This document shows, in pieces, positions 1 through 9,639 of a stretch of 64,000 nt of DNA. Source of the DNA: JABDLO01 sp041749255 (lineage in GTDB: Bacteria; Bacteroidota; Bacteroidia; Chitinophagales; Saprospiraceae). The stretch spans positions 95,610 to 159,609 of the forward strand of contig JBGTBR010000091.1 of NCBI GenBank assembly GCA_041749255.1, read 5' to 3'. How positions within the stretch are numbered: position 1 is the first letter of the stretch; each line of letters starts with the position of its first letter. The notes beneath the pieces are model-generated. The model saw only the letters and a list, made by a program, of their open reading frames with translations, was not told where the DNA came from and did no database searches. The position numbers and the translations under genes are program-made.

Positions 1-873
1 AGAGCATTGGAAGCTGCTACAGGAGCGGAGTTGGTAGTAGACGATACTCCTGAGGCAATTATTATTTCAAGTTTTGATCCCATAAGGCGTGAGATTTGCC
101 GACTGGCTCTGAAAAGACTGGTAGCAGATGGCAGAATTCATCCAGCAAAAATTGAAGAAACTGTGGTCAAGGTAAAGAAGCAGCTGGAGGAACAAATCAT
201 TGAGATTGGAGAACGTACAGTTATTGATCTCGATATTCATGGACTTCATCCAAGTTTGGTGAGGATGGTTGGTCGTATGCGTTTCAGATCTTCATACGGG
301 CAAAATCTATTAAAACACTCCATTGAAACCGCCAACTTATGTGCAATTATGGCGGCAGAACTTGGAATGAGTCCCAAGCAGGTAAAAATGGCCAAACGAG
401 CAGGATTGTTGCATGATATAGGCAAAGTAGCTGAAGAAGAATCAGAGCTTTCTCATGCATTACTGGGTATGCAAATGTGTGAAAAATTAAAGGAACATCC
501 CGTTATCCTTAATGCAATAGGTGCCCACCACGATGAAATAGAAATGAATAATATCATATCGCCTATCGTTCAGGCATGTGATGCCATATCAGGGGCAAGA
601 CCAGGTGCAAGAAGAGAGATACTGGAGAGTTATCTTAAACGGATTGGCGAATTGGAAGAATTAGCGATGTCTTACAATGGTGTTCAAAAAGCTTATGCAA
701 TACAAGCAGGTAGAGAACTTCGGGTTATTGTAGAAAGCGAAAAAGTAACCGATGACTATGCTGACGATCTTGCCTTTATGATTTCACAAAAAATTCAGGA
801 TGAGATGCAGTATCCCGGCCAGGTTAAAGTAACCGTTATCAGGGAAAAAAGAGCTACTGCCATCGCAAGATAA
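1..873 (+). CDS. rny: Ribonuclease Y, C-terminal part (5' end outside window)
   Basis: RNase Y is a membrane-anchored endoribonuclease that starts mRNA decay. The reading frame is open to the first base of the window, so the N-terminal membrane anchor, coiled coil and start of the KH domain are missing. Counting from the TTG at position 7, residues 1-45 are the end of the KH RNA-binding domain (TGAELVVDDTPEAI...SSFDP). The HD phosphohydrolase domain follows, with metal-site His104 (KHSIE) and His136-Asp137 (LLHDIGK), and the family signature GLHPSLVRMVGRMRFRSSYG precedes it. The C-terminus is complete. The rhomboid gene begins 29 nt downstream and may be co-transcribed. Family assignment is very secure. 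Confidence 0.95.
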   Translation, partial: RALEAATGAELVVDDTPEAIIISSFDPIRREICRLALKRLVADGRIHPAKIEETVVKVKKQLEEQIIEIGERTVIDLDIHGLHPSLVRMVGRMRFRSSYGQNLLKHSIETANLCAIMAAELGMSPKQVKMAKRAGLLHDIGKVAEEESELSHALLGMQMCEKLKEHPVILNAIGAHHDEIEMNNIISPIVQACDAISGARPGARREILESYLKRIGELEELAMSYNGVQKAYAIQAGRELRVIVESEKVTDDYADDLAFMISQKIQDEMQYPGQVKVTVIREKRATAIAR

Positions 874-901
874 TGGATATCACACATAAGAGAAAAGCAC
901 C

Positions 902-1582
902 GTGATTTTTCCTATAGGAGATACTCAAGTGGTGGGAGGAAACAAACCTATAGTCAGCTATGGGTTGATAGGTATTAATATTATTGTATTTATCCTGCTC
1001 ACAGGAATGGAACCTGAAATCTATAAATCCTTTTTATATCATTACGGATCCATTCCTGCTCTTATAACCAGGGGAGAAAATCTTCCAAGCCTGTTTATCA
1101 GTCTTTTTATTCACGGTAGCTGGTTTCATTTATTGGGAAATATGCTTTTTCTTTGGATTTTTGCAGATAATATAGAAGCCATATTGGGCAGTATTGTTTT
1201 TATATTTCTGTATTTAGCGGGAGGAATGTTTGGTTTGATAATGCACATACTTTTCAACGTTGACAGTTTACAACCGACTGTTGGAGCCAGTGGAGCTATT
1301 TCTGCTATTATGGGAGCATATCTCATAATGTTCCCCCGGTCTCAAATAAAAGTGTTAATTGTAATCTTTATCGTATATATGCCTGCGGTTGTATTTTTAA
1401 TACTGTGGTTCGCTCAACAACTTTTGGCAGGAGTAAGCCTTCTGATGTATGATGATTATGGTGCAGGAATTGCATGGTGGGCACATATCGGTGGATTTAT
1501 TTTTGGCATTGTAATGGGATTCCTATACAGGAACAAAGTGACAGAATTTAATTATAAAAGACTGCAGAATTCCTCAAATTAA
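902..1582 (+). CDS. Rhomboid-family intramembrane serine protease
   Basis: The 226-residue polytopic membrane protein is predicted to cleave transmembrane substrates within the bilayer. Catalytic Ser130 lies in GASGA and His195 in AHIGGF, and the conserved HxxxN of TM2 is His76/Asn80 (HLLGN), so it looks active. The start is a GTG giving MIFPIGD, which matches the usual MIPIGD-type opening of this rhomboid subfamily. Six hydrophobic segments are visible. It lies 29 nt after rny. A second, only distantly similar rhomboid is encoded at 56016-56714. Substrates cannot be inferred. Confidence 0.9.
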   Translation: MIFPIGDTQVVGGNKPIVSYGLIGINIIVFILLTGMEPEIYKSFLYHYGSIPALITRGENLPSLFISLFIHGSWFHLLGNMLFLWIFADNIEAILGSIVFIFLYLAGGMFGLIMHILFNVDSLQPTVGASGAISAIMGAYLIMFPRSQIKVLIVIFIVYMPAVVFLILWFAQQLLAGVSLLMYDDYGAGIAWWAHIGGFIFGIVMGFLYRNKVTEFNYKRLQNSSN

Positions 1583-1687
1583 AGACAATTTATACAAGGA
1601 TTGATATTCGTTCTGACATAATGTCCCCATTTCCGGGATGGTATGACATTTGCTCTTTAGACCCATGTTGAACTAAACATAAAAATT

Positions 1688-3556
1688 ATGCAAAAAGGTA
1701 ACATTTCAGTACAAACAGAAAATATTTTTCCAATCATTAAAAAGTTTCTCTACTCTGATCAGGAAATATTTTTAAGAGAATTGGTCTCCAATGCCATTGA
1801 TGCTACAACCAAAATTACAACCCTTGCATCAAAAGGTGAATTTAAGGGAGAGTTGGGTGATACGACCATAGATATAGTTTTAAATGAAGAAAATAAAACC
1901 CTCACCATTTCAGATCATGGGATTGGTATGACTGAGGAGGAAGTCAAAAAATACCTTAATCAGGTAGCTTTTTCATCTGCTGAAGATTTTCTTGCAAAAT
2001 ATAAAGACAACTCTTCTATAATAGGACATTTTGGCCTCGGTTTCTATTCTGCATTTATGGTTGCTGATAAAGTAGAGGTTATAACAAAATCTTACGATGA
2101 TAAAAGCCCCGCTGTTAAATGGTCGTGTGACGGGAACCCTGCCTTTACATTAGAAGAAACTACCAGAGAACGAAGAGGAACAGACATCATACTCTATATT
2201 AATGATGAAAGTAAAGAGTTTCTTGAGAAAACCAGAATTGAGACATTACTGAATAAATATTGCAAGTTCCTGCCCTACCCTGTTCGGTTTGGGATGAAAA
2301 AAGAATACGAATGGGAAGGAGAGGGAAAAGACAGAAAGTCGATAGAAAAGGAAGTAGAGAACATAATAAATCATACCGAACCGCTTTGGAAAAAGAAACC
2401 CTCTGAATTAAAAGACGATGACTATAAAGATTTTTATAAAGAGCTTTATCCTTTCTCAGAGACGCCAATGTTTTGGATACATTTGAACATTGACTATCCA
2501 TTCCATTTAACTGGTATTTTGTATTTTCCAAAATTAGGTAATAACATTGAAGTTCAAAAAAATAAAATTCAACTATACTCCAATCAGGTGTATGTCACGG
2601 ATGATGTAAAAGCGATTGTGCCAGAATTTCTAACCCTCTTACATGGGGTTATTGATTCACCTGATATACCTCTTAATGTATCGAGATCCTACTTGCAAAG
2701 TGATGCAAATGTGAAAAAAATTACTGGCTACATCACTCGAAAAGTGGCTGATAAGTTGCAGGAACTATTTAAAAGCGATAGAAAATTGTATGAAGAAAGA
2801 TGGCCTGACATTGGGATCTTTGTAAAATATGGGTTGATATCAGAAGAAAAGTTTTACGAAAAGGCCAACCCATTTGCTCTTGTCAAAAAAATTGATGGCA
2901 CATATCAAACTATAGAAGAACATAAAACAGAAGTAAAGGATCAACAAACGGATAAATACAACAAAATTGTACTCTTGTATACACATAGCCCTAAAGAACA
3001 CTACAGCTATGTTAAATCAGTGGAAAATTATGGATATCAGGTACTCGAAATGAATCAGGTTATCGATAATCACTTTATCCAACACCTGGAATATAAATTG
3101 GGAGATGTAACCTTTGTAAGAGTTGATTCTGATACACCTGACAAACTCGTACAAAAAGAAGAAGAGAAAAAATCTATACTTTCTGAAAAGGAAGAAGAAA
3201 AAGTAAAAGAGATCTTTACCCAGGCATTGGTAGGGGTCAAAGAAAATAATATAGAACTTAAACCTCTTTCTCCTAATGATCATCCAGTCGTCATCACCAT
3301 ACCTGAGTTTATGCGTCGGATGAAGGAAATGCAGGCACTCCAGGGAATGAATTTTGATGCTATGCCCGATATGTATAATGTGGTGATCAATACCAATCAC
3401 CCGCTTGTAGCCGATAAAATGCTAAAAATGAAAAGTGCCGATAAGAAAACGGCTTTCGCATCTTACCTGCACAAACTGGCACAACTCAATCAAAATATGT
3501 TGAAAGGTGAAGACCTATCAAAATTTATAAATGAAAGTATAGATTTTTTAAAATAG
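1688..3556 (+). CDS. htpG: Molecular chaperone HtpG (bacterial Hsp90)
   Basis: This is the cytosolic ATP-dependent chaperone of 622 residues, the normal length for HtpG. The GHKL ATPase domain is intact: Glu31 and Asn35 in RELVSNAIDAT, the DHGIGM loop, and the glycine-rich lid IIGHFGLGFYSAFMVADKV. The middle domain has the expected NVSRSYLQSD motif, and a charged segment (KEEEKKSILSEKEEEK) precedes the C-terminal dimerisation domain. As in other bacteria there is no MEEVD tail. It appears to be a single-gene unit, with 105 nt upstream and a strong terminator hairpin directly downstream. Confidence 0.97.
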   Translation: MQKGNISVQTENIFPIIKKFLYSDQEIFLRELVSNAIDATTKITTLASKGEFKGELGDTTIDIVLNEENKTLTISDHGIGMTEEEVKKYLNQVAFSSAEDFLAKYKDNSSIIGHFGLGFYSAFMVADKVEVITKSYDDKSPAVKWSCDGNPAFTLEETTRERRGTDIILYINDESKEFLEKTRIETLLNKYCKFLPYPVRFGMKKEYEWEGEGKDRKSIEKEVENIINHTEPLWKKKPSELKDDDYKDFYKELYPFSETPMFWIHLNIDYPFHLTGILYFPKLGNNIEVQKNKIQLYSNQVYVTDDVKAIVPEFLTLLHGVIDSPDIPLNVSRSYLQSDANVKKITGYITRKVADKLQELFKSDRKLYEERWPDIGIFVKYGLISEEKFYEKANPFALVKKIDGTYQTIEEHKTEVKDQQTDKYNKIVLLYTHSPKEHYSYVKSVENYGYQVLEMNQVIDNHFIQHLEYKLGDVTFVRVDSDTPDKLVQKEEEKKSILSEKEEEKVKEIFTQALVGVKENNIELKPLSPNDHPVVITIPEFMRRMKEMQALQGMNFDAMPDMYNVVINTNHPLVADKMLKMKSADKKTAFASYLHKLAQLNQNMLKGEDLSKFINESIDFLK

Positions 3557-3568
3557 TACTTCCTTAAA

Positions 3569-3612
3569 ACAAGTGCCTTTCTGAGTTTTAAACCGGAAAG
3601 GCACTTGTTTTT
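3569..3612 (+). terminator. Bidirectional intrinsic terminator between htpG and DUF4837 gene
   Basis: A perfect 13-bp stem (acaagtgcctttc at 3569-3581 with gaaaggcacttgt at 3596-3608) is followed by a run of five T on the + strand. Reading the - strand, the hairpin is followed by GTTTTAAGG, a weaker U-rich tail. It sits between two convergent genes (stops at 3556 and 3634) and probably ends both transcripts. Confidence 0.85.
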
Positions 3613-3633
3613 ATAATCCGAATATTAACCGGA

Positions 3634-4707
3634 TCATATAACCTGAGCCGATTTAACAACGAACTCTAGTTGTTGCATTAAATCTCTTTTATTTTTACCG
3701 GGTGCAAAAACAAAAGTATCCACAAATACCATAGTCCCTTTATCTTTGTCCAAAATCAGGTATGATGCAAATGGTCCGCCGAGAAAGTCATTTGACATTT
3801 CCCATATACCCCTTATTTCCCTGGTATACAATCCATTGATTTCATAAGTATAATCGTAAATCGGGAGATCTCTGTCATTTATGAGCATAAAAGAACCAGC
3901 TTGTTCTGAGGAAACAAATTCTTTTCCATAATCATTTCTCAATTTTTTAATGTTTTCAACTCGGAGCTGATTTTCGTTTTTATATTCAAATTTTCTCACT
4001 ATCAAATTCATGATAGCATCTTTGTCGTCTTTGCGAAGCCATATAATATTCTCATCTTGATCATCTAAAGCCGCCAGAAACCCGGCCGGTATATTCATTT
4101 TAACTCCATATTCAGAAGCAATTTTATTGGAAAGGCCAGGGTTGTCTTTTGAAGCGTAAACTCTGGCTTCTAATATTCCATTATCATGTTCATTGACTCT
4201 TCTTGCTATGGTTGGGTAATTCTTTCTTATGCTTGCTGCCAGACCATCTTCTCCCTTCCCCATCAAAAATATGATGAGCTGTCCCTTTGCCCATTTATCC
4301 TTACCGACGGCGGTTGTGATTTCTCCATTAACAGCTTTGTTAAAACGCTCCTGACCAAAATCATTTCTAATGACGTCAGTGGTTTTGGAATCCATATCAT
4401 CTACATCAGCAAGGAAAACATAGGTTCTTAATTCCTGCCTCAAGGGCTCTGCATACAAATCATCAAGGGTGAAATGCCTCACATCGAAAATGGGCTCAGG
4501 AATGGGCATAATGGGATAAGCCGATTCGAAATAGTATAGAAATGTATCTTGTATAGAACTATCCCACAAACCTTCATCTGAAATGACGACAATCTCATTG
4601 AGTTTACCCATAGCATTGTTTTTTATTCTGACGCCTTCACCAGAAGTATCAAAACAGGACACTATGATCGTACAACACAATATAAAAAATACAGCTCTTC
4701 TTATCAC
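3634..4707 (-). CDS. DUF4837 family lipoprotein
   Basis: The 357-residue protein belongs to DUF4837, a Bacteroidota family of unknown function. A short hydrophobic leader ends in a lipobox (IIVSC, Cys18), so the mature protein should be a lipoprotein. The typical opening MGKLNEIVVISDEGLWDS follows, then DTFLYYFESAYPIMPIPEPIFDVRHF. The C-terminal half contains the usual TREIRGIWEMSNDFLGGPFASY segment. The start codon is GTG. It is probably transcribed alone. No enzyme motif is visible, and no function is proposed. Confidence 0.85.
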   Translation of the reverse strand: MIRRAVFFILCCTIIVSCFDTSGEGVRIKNNAMGKLNEIVVISDEGLWDSSIQDTFLYYFESAYPIMPIPEPIFDVRHFTLDDLYAEPLRQELRTYVFLADVDDMDSKTTDVIRNDFGQERFNKAVNGEITTAVGKDKWAKGQLIIFLMGKGEDGLAASIRKNYPTIARRVNEHDNGILEARVYASKDNPGLSNKIASEYGVKMNIPAGFLAALDDQDENIIWLRKDDKDAIMNLIVRKFEYKNENQLRVENIKKLRNDYGKEFVSSEQAGSFMLINDRDLPIYDYTYEINGLYTREIRGIWEMSNDFLGGPFASYLILDKDKGTMVFVDTFVFAPGKNKRDLMQQLEFVVKSAQVI

Positions 4708-5006
4708 TTTCTGAAATTTTCTATCTTGATAAATTTTAATTTGTAATGATATACCATTTTATATAAATACAAAAACTCTCAACCCCTTACTATAGATGCT
4801 CTTTACAAATATATAGGTGTGTAGACTATATATATAACCAATAGTAAAGCATGAAGTTTTTCACAAATGATTAAAGAACTTTTGTATTCCTAAGACAGAC
4901 ACTAAAGTATCCATATAAACTTTATTGAAAAGTATCTTTGAGGAGACTAAAATCAAATAATTGGATATACATGAATAAACTAAAAGCTGTAAGTCGGTAT
5001 TTGTAT

Positions 5007-5975
5007 TTAAAATAGCTCCCTGATGATTTGTTCCACAGTCACACCTTCTGCCTCAGCTTTATAATTTTTTACAACCCTGTGCCGCAATACTAAATTAGAA
5101 ATAGCCTGTACATCTTCTACATCAGGAGAATATTTCCCAAGTATAGCCGCATGGCATTTCGCACCCAAAACCAGATACTGTGAAGCTCTGGGTCCAGCCC
5201 CCCATGATATATATTGATTGACCATTCCTGAAGCCCTTTCAGTTCCAGGTCTGGTTCTTGACGCTAAGGAAACGGCATACTCAAGCACATTATCGGCTAT
5301 AGGTATTTTTCTTATGAGCTTTTGGAACCCTATAATCTGAAGACCAGTCAAAATATTATTCAATTCAACTGTTCTGGCTCCAGTTGTGCTCTTTACAACA
5401 TCGATTTCCTCCTGGTAAGAAGGATAATCTAAGGTAATATTAAACATAAACCTATCCAGTTGAGCCTCTGGTAAAGGGTAAGTACCTTCCTGTTCGATAG
5501 GGTTTTGAGTGGCTAAAACAAAGAATGGATTGGGTAGTTGATGGCCGGCTCCTGCTACCGTGACAGACCTTTCCTGCATGGCTTCGAGGAGTGCTGCCTG
5601 GGTTTTAGGCGGAGTACGATTAATCTCATCTGCTAATACAATGTTCGAAAATAAAGGTCCCTTATTAAATACAAAATGTCTTTTCTCATCCAGAATTTCC
5701 GAGCCTGTTATGTCAGAGGGCATCAGGTCTGGTGTAAACTGAATTCTTTTGAAGTCAAGATCTAATACTTCTGAAATTGTACTGACTAAAAGTGTTTTGG
5801 CCAAACCTGGAACACCCACTAAAAGACTATGACCATTGCTGAAAAGAGAAATAATGACAGCTTTAACCACATCGTCCTGTCCTACGATAACTTTTCCGAT
5901 CTCTCTCCTCAATTCTTCATATGATTGAGCCAATCCATCAACTGCTTCTACATCCGTTTTATACATAACCTCCAT
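5007..5975 (-). CDS. MoxR-type AAA+ ATPase
   Basis: This is a 322-residue AAA+ ATPase of the MoxR class, chaperone-like ATPases thought to help assemble or activate partner proteins, often ones with von Willebrand A domains. Walker A is GVPGLAKT (residues 54-61), Walker B is IVLADE (Asp116-Glu117), and sensor 1 falls near ATQNP. Such genes usually sit before a DUF58 gene and BatA/BatB-type VWA genes. None is present here: the nearest genes are a lytic transglycosylase and a DUF4837 lipoprotein. A TATGTTTG -7 element lies 26 nt upstream. Confidence 0.92.
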   Translation of the reverse strand: MEVMYKTDVEAVDGLAQSYEELRREIGKVIVGQDDVVKAVIISLFSNGHSLLVGVPGLAKTLLVSTISEVLDLDFKRIQFTPDLMPSDITGSEILDEKRHFVFNKGPLFSNIVLADEINRTPPKTQAALLEAMQERSVTVAGAGHQLPNPFFVLATQNPIEQEGTYPLPEAQLDRFMFNITLDYPSYQEEIDVVKSTTGARTVELNNILTGLQIIGFQKLIRKIPIADNVLEYAVSLASRTRPGTERASGMVNQYISWGAGPRASQYLVLGAKCHAAILGKYSPDVEDVQAISNLVLRHRVVKNYKAEAEGVTVEQIIRELF

Positions 5976-6000
5976 TTGATATCAATTGTATTTTTTTTTA

Positions 6001-6008
6001 CAAACATA
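6001..6008 (-). promoter_or_regulatory. Bacteroidota-type -7 element for the moxR gene
   Basis: The - strand reads TATGTTTG, an exact match to the TAnnTTTG -7 consensus used by the Bacteroidota primary sigma factor. It ends 26 nt before the ATG at 5975. A TTG lies about 24 nt upstream, somewhat farther than ideal for the -33 element. Confidence 0.45.
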
Positions 6009-6559
6009 AATAATGATCCCTCCTCCCGTATTCAAGAGATGAATCAAAAACTAAATTGACTCCACTTTTACTTTCAATTATCCAAAAGAAATAAACTCAT
6101 TTACCATATCAGAAAGTCTCGCGTGACTCGAGTTTAACGATAAAATCGGTACGATTGTTTTATTATCGAGGGATAGAAACCGCATTAAATTTTGAATTCT
6201 CCAGATTCATTTGCAAACTGCCTTCTTTGAAGATTTGAATAATGCTTTCAAAAGATTTTGACCATTTAGGGATTTGCAGCATTTGTTCACATCAAGTTTC
6301 CTTCCCGGATTGTTGGGGATAATTGATAAGTGGATTTCATACAACATAAAATTGAGTAGTTTGCTGAAAATCGCATCTTCCCTGATAAATATACGATTTA
6401 CCTTACACTTCCAACCACTTAGGCATGCTCCATACTGAATTTCAAATGAATAATTGACCTATTGTATTAACGACAGTAATTCAGTCAACAAATATTGATA
6501 TTGCCTTTTGTAGCAAACCATTTAAAAAGTTAAAAGAATGGTGACAGCCTTTTTAAAAA
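6009..6559. other. Gene-free stretch with one imperfect palindrome
   Basis: No ORF with coding character is visible in about 550 nt between the moxR promoter and the transglycosylase stop codon. The only structure seen is an imperfect inverted repeat at 6127-6170, with outer arms CTCGA/TCGAG and inner arms CGATAAAA/TTTTATTATCG. Nothing links it to a particular gene. Confidence 0.5.
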
Positions 6560-7471
6560 TTATTGTTCTAATGGTAGTCTGACATGATAAGTTTTATTAG
6601 CAACAGTCAGTTTGCTATCGATTAACCATGGGTTGTAATATTTTAATAAACGGTAGGAAATTCCATGTTTCGTAGCAAAGTCTTTCCAACTGGAAACCGT
6701 TTTATCTATCTTTACTTCATACGTTTTATCCAGACTTGGATATAAATCTTCTTCATCAACATAAAATCCGTATTTTTCTGGTTCGGACATGATTTCCTTT
6801 ATCGCTACCAAACGAAAAACGTAGCGACTCGTTTCATCATTAAGGTGAAGATCGTAAAAGCTTGACTCTCCCTGATTTTTCAAAGTACTGGCATAACTGG
6901 TTGGACCTACATTATAGGCAGCAGCAGCGTCAGTCCATGACCCAAACCTCTTGTACATATGTTTTAGATATTGCGCAGCAGCCCTGGTAGCCTTTTCCAC
7001 GTGATATCTCTCATCCACTTCATTATTTACCTCCAACTTCCACTCCTTTGCAGCCAGGTTTCTAAATTGCCAAAAACCTTTTGCATTGGCATGCGAAGTG
7101 ACATTTCTTAAACTGCTTTCAGCTACAGCCAGATATTTAAAATCATCAGGAACCTCTTCTTCAAGTAATATTTTTTCCATAATTGGGAAAAATTTATTTG
7201 CCATTTTGATATGGAGAAGTGTGGTACTATGCCAATATGAATTGACAAGAATTTCCCTGTCGAGTCTTTCCAATACGTCTACATTATCGGGCAATTCCTC
7301 CCCTGCCCAGTAATATTTATCCTTTAATTTAACACTTTTTACTACCTGGGGAAGGTCAAAAGAAGTAATGACCTCTTCTTCGTTTATTTCACCTTCTGTA
7401 CTGTATGAAATTAATAGCATAGAGCTAAAGATCAACCCCGACAACAAAAAGAAAATGGAATACTTATTCAT
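6560..7471 (-). CDS. Lytic transglycosylase (SLT/MltD-like)
   Basis: The 303-residue exported protein is predicted to cleave the MurNAc-GlcNAc bond of peptidoglycan to form 1,6-anhydro ends. A hydrophobic leader occupies residues 5-24. The SLT fold has catalytic Glu118 in AVAESS, then GFWQF (residues 132-136) and the AAYNVG motif (184-189). Residues 250-303 (SSWKDFATKHGISYRLLKYYN) resemble the LysM-like tail of MltD relatives. It may feed anhydro-muropeptides into the recycling route to which murQ (59627-60436) belongs; that link is inference. It appears to be a single-gene unit. Confidence 0.88.
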   Translation of the reverse strand: MNKYSIFFLLSGLIFSSMLLISYSTEGEINEEEVITSFDLPQVVKSVKLKDKYYWAGEELPDNVDVLERLDREILVNSYWHSTTLLHIKMANKFFPIMEKILLEEEVPDDFKYLAVAESSLRNVTSHANAKGFWQFRNLAAKEWKLEVNNEVDERYHVEKATRAAAQYLKHMYKRFGSWTDAAAAYNVGPTSYASTLKNQGESSFYDLHLNDETSRYVFRLVAIKEIMSEPEKYGFYVDEEDLYPSLDKTYEVKIDKTVSSWKDFATKHGISYRLLKYYNPWLIDSKLTVANKTYHVRLPLEQ

Positions 7472-7682
7472 TATGATATTTTTTTTCGATTAATAGGACT
7501 GACAGTTTATCACATGGCATCCATATAAAAAAAGAATCCGGCAATATTAAAAGCCAAATTCAATTTGAATAACATGAAATGCTTGCTTAAAATAGTAAAC
7601 GAATATACAAATAATATGTAATATACGTTCCCTATATCCAACATATTTTAAAAATTGCTGCCTTTTATAATTTCATCACCTA

Positions 7683-8213
7683 CTATATATCCTGCATTTT
7701 AGGTCTTTTGAAAACAGGTACAGTTGAGCAGGGTTCGCCATACATTACTGATTGAACCATAGGTACTAATGCAGAGGTCAGCTGCAAAAAGGCCGTGTGA
7801 GGTACCGGTTTCTTGCTACATCCTTTGATCACAACCCTCTCTCCTGACAAATAGGAAAAGTCTTTTGACTGTATCACCCGCGAATAATGGTTGCGAAGGT
7901 AATCATCCCGATTGCCGGGAAACACCTCGAGAGTCCAGGGTACTGCATATGTTGCAATTAGCATATAGGCCCAAACAGGTATGATGGCGTCAGTTGAACA
8001 AAAGACGAGTAATATTTTTCCTCTATACTGGTCCCAATTGTGGTCTTTTAGAGAAACCCTAAAGTCTTTTTCCTTTAAAATAAGTCCCTGGAAAAGAAAA
8101 TTCTTCAGATCAAATGATACCATTTCATGTGTGGGGTAGTCATCTTCGAGATTAATTGTTATTAACCCACTTTGAGCTACTCGATTGACAAGTTGAGTAT
8201 CCTTATTATTCAT
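7683..8213 (-). CDS. DUF2480 family protein
   Basis: The 176-residue product matches DUF2480, a conserved Bacteroidota family of unknown function: VNRVAQSGLITINLEDDYP near the start, NFLFQGLILKEKDFR, AIIPVWAYMLIATYA and the C-terminal VMYGEPCSTVPVFK. The ATG at 8213 is chosen over an upstream in-frame start because it gives the family N-terminus (MNNKDTQLVNRVA). It also forms an 8-nt ATGAATAA overlap with the scpB stop codon, suggesting translational coupling. The conserved Cys residues (KGCSKKP, EPCSTVP) could be functional, but no reaction is known. Confidence 0.85.
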   Translation of the reverse strand: MNNKDTQLVNRVAQSGLITINLEDDYPTHEMVSFDLKNFLFQGLILKEKDFRVSLKDHNWDQYRGKILLVFCSTDAIIPVWAYMLIATYAVPWTLEVFPGNRDDYLRNHYSRVIQSKDFSYLSGERVVIKGCSKKPVPHTAFLQLTSALVPMVQSVMYGEPCSTVPVFKRPKMQDI

Positions 8214-8820
8214 TTTTTTTATTCCATTTTTGACCGGAAAGTATATCCTCTTCAATGGGCGCTTTTTCTCCAATTTCACTTTCCGGAGTATCAAAATCTT
8301 TTAATTTGGGAAGATCGGATAAATCCTTTAACCCAAAATAATCCATAAACTTTTTGGATGTATTATATATGAGTGGTCTTCCCGGACCATCGCTTCTTCC
8401 TGTTATTTCAACAAGATCTTTTTCTAAAAGTTTCTGAATGCTGTAATCACAATTGACACCGCGTATGGCTTCAAGTTCGCTTTTGGTGACGGGTTGCTTA
8501 TATGCTATAATAGATAACGTTTCTATGGCGGCACTTGAAAGTTTTTTTTTGGTAGTTAGTTTTAAATAGGTGGCAATAGTATCATGGTATATTCCTTTAG
8601 TCATAAATTTATATCCTCCTGACACTGGAACAATATGGAAGGCATATGGTCCCTCGCTATATCTCACAACTAACCGTGATATCGCATTTTCTACTTCCTG
8701 TCGGCTAATGGTCGCTTCCATTTGTGCAGATAGTGTCTCCGCTATTTCCTCAACGGTAATCTCATCTCTTGATAAAAAAATCAAAGATTCAATGTGACCT
8801 TCCAGGTGTTGATCTGTCAT
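8206..8820 (-). CDS. scpB: Segregation and condensation protein B
   Basis: ScpB is the winged-helix subunit that, with the kleisin ScpA, clamps the SMC ATPase during chromosome condensation. The 204-residue protein shows the tandem winged-helix pattern: HLEGHIESLIFLSRDEITVEEIAE at the N-terminus and the signature AAIETLSIIAYKQPVTKSELEAIRGVN followed by LLEKDLVEITGRSDGPGRPLIYNTS. The acidic C-terminal tail is variable in the family. It is the first gene of a two-gene unit with the DUF2480 gene, overlapping by 8 nt. Neither scpA nor smc is in the window. Confidence 0.93.
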   Translation of the reverse strand: MTDQHLEGHIESLIFLSRDEITVEEIAETLSAQMEATISRQEVENAISRLVVRYSEGPYAFHIVPVSGGYKFMTKGIYHDTIATYLKLTTKKKLSSAAIETLSIIAYKQPVTKSELEAIRGVNCDYSIQKLLEKDLVEITGRSDGPGRPLIYNTSKKFMDYFGLKDLSDLPKLKDFDTPESEIGEKAPIEEDILSGQKWNKKNE

Positions 8821-9072
8821 AAATTTTCAAAAATTGCACATTATTATAAAATACTAAATTACTTAATATTTCAAAAAATTTCATAACGTAGGAAATCTAG
8901 TCAACATGTAGTATTATCAATCGTCTCTGAAAGGGGTAATATAAAGGTTCTCATCTCCCAAAAATAAGTAAAACTTTTTGTTATAAAACTTCTATGCTGA
9001 AAAGAGACAAGATAAGTATTTTTCAACATGAAATGTAAGCTAAAAGAAATGAGCATATCAAATATTGGATAT

Positions 9073-9429
9073 TCAAATTAATATTTGAGAAATGACAAAT
9101 ACAAGAGAAATAAGAACCAGGGCTACAAACATGGTTTGAATGTTATAATAAATATTTTTCCTTCGCCTCAGTCGGTTCAAAGCAGTATCGGCCCGGGTAT
9201 TTGGTTTGAGACCATAAGAAAACTTACCATTCTTTTTTTCTAAGATCAGATCGCACAACTCATCACCTAAAAAGAGCGAATAATTTTTACTATCAATTAC
9301 AGAAAAATCAATCAAAACAATTCGTGTATCAACATAAAGCATAACGTGACCACTTTCCTCTCCGTGGTACAGACCGACTTTGTATTGCCTACCGAAGTCA
9401 TCGAGATATGTCCATTTACACTGACCCAA
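9073..9429 (-). CDS. Hypothetical tail-anchored small protein
   Basis: A 118-residue protein with no recognised family. Residues 1-75 look like a small beta-rich soluble domain (alternating YKVGLYHG, VMLYVDTRIVLIDFS, YSLFLGDEL). A basic stretch (LNRLRRRKN) then precedes a single C-terminal transmembrane helix (FVALVLISLVFVISQILI), giving an apparent tail-anchored topology with the soluble domain in the cytoplasm. The start would be a TTG at 9429; no in-frame ATG exists upstream before a stop codon. It stands alone, with about 250 nt on the 5' side of scpB. Confidence 0.6.
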   Translation of the reverse strand: MGQCKWTYLDDFGRQYKVGLYHGEESGHVMLYVDTRIVLIDFSVIDSKNYSLFLGDELCDLILEKKNGKFSYGLKPNTRADTALNRLRRRKNIYYNIQTMFVALVLISLVFVISQILI

Positions 9430-9639
9430 TTGATTATGTTTGTTTTTATCTGGATGTACCTGTTAAATTACGATTTTTGTAAGTATAAACCAATGCTTTT
9501 ACAAATTATTTTGAAACATTCCAATTATATTCCCACTTTCTTTACAGTAAGCATTTGTATATATATACATTAGTAACCTTATTTATTAAGTTTTAAGTTA
9601 CTATGCTTAAAGTACTGTGTGTCAATCAAATTTTTATAT

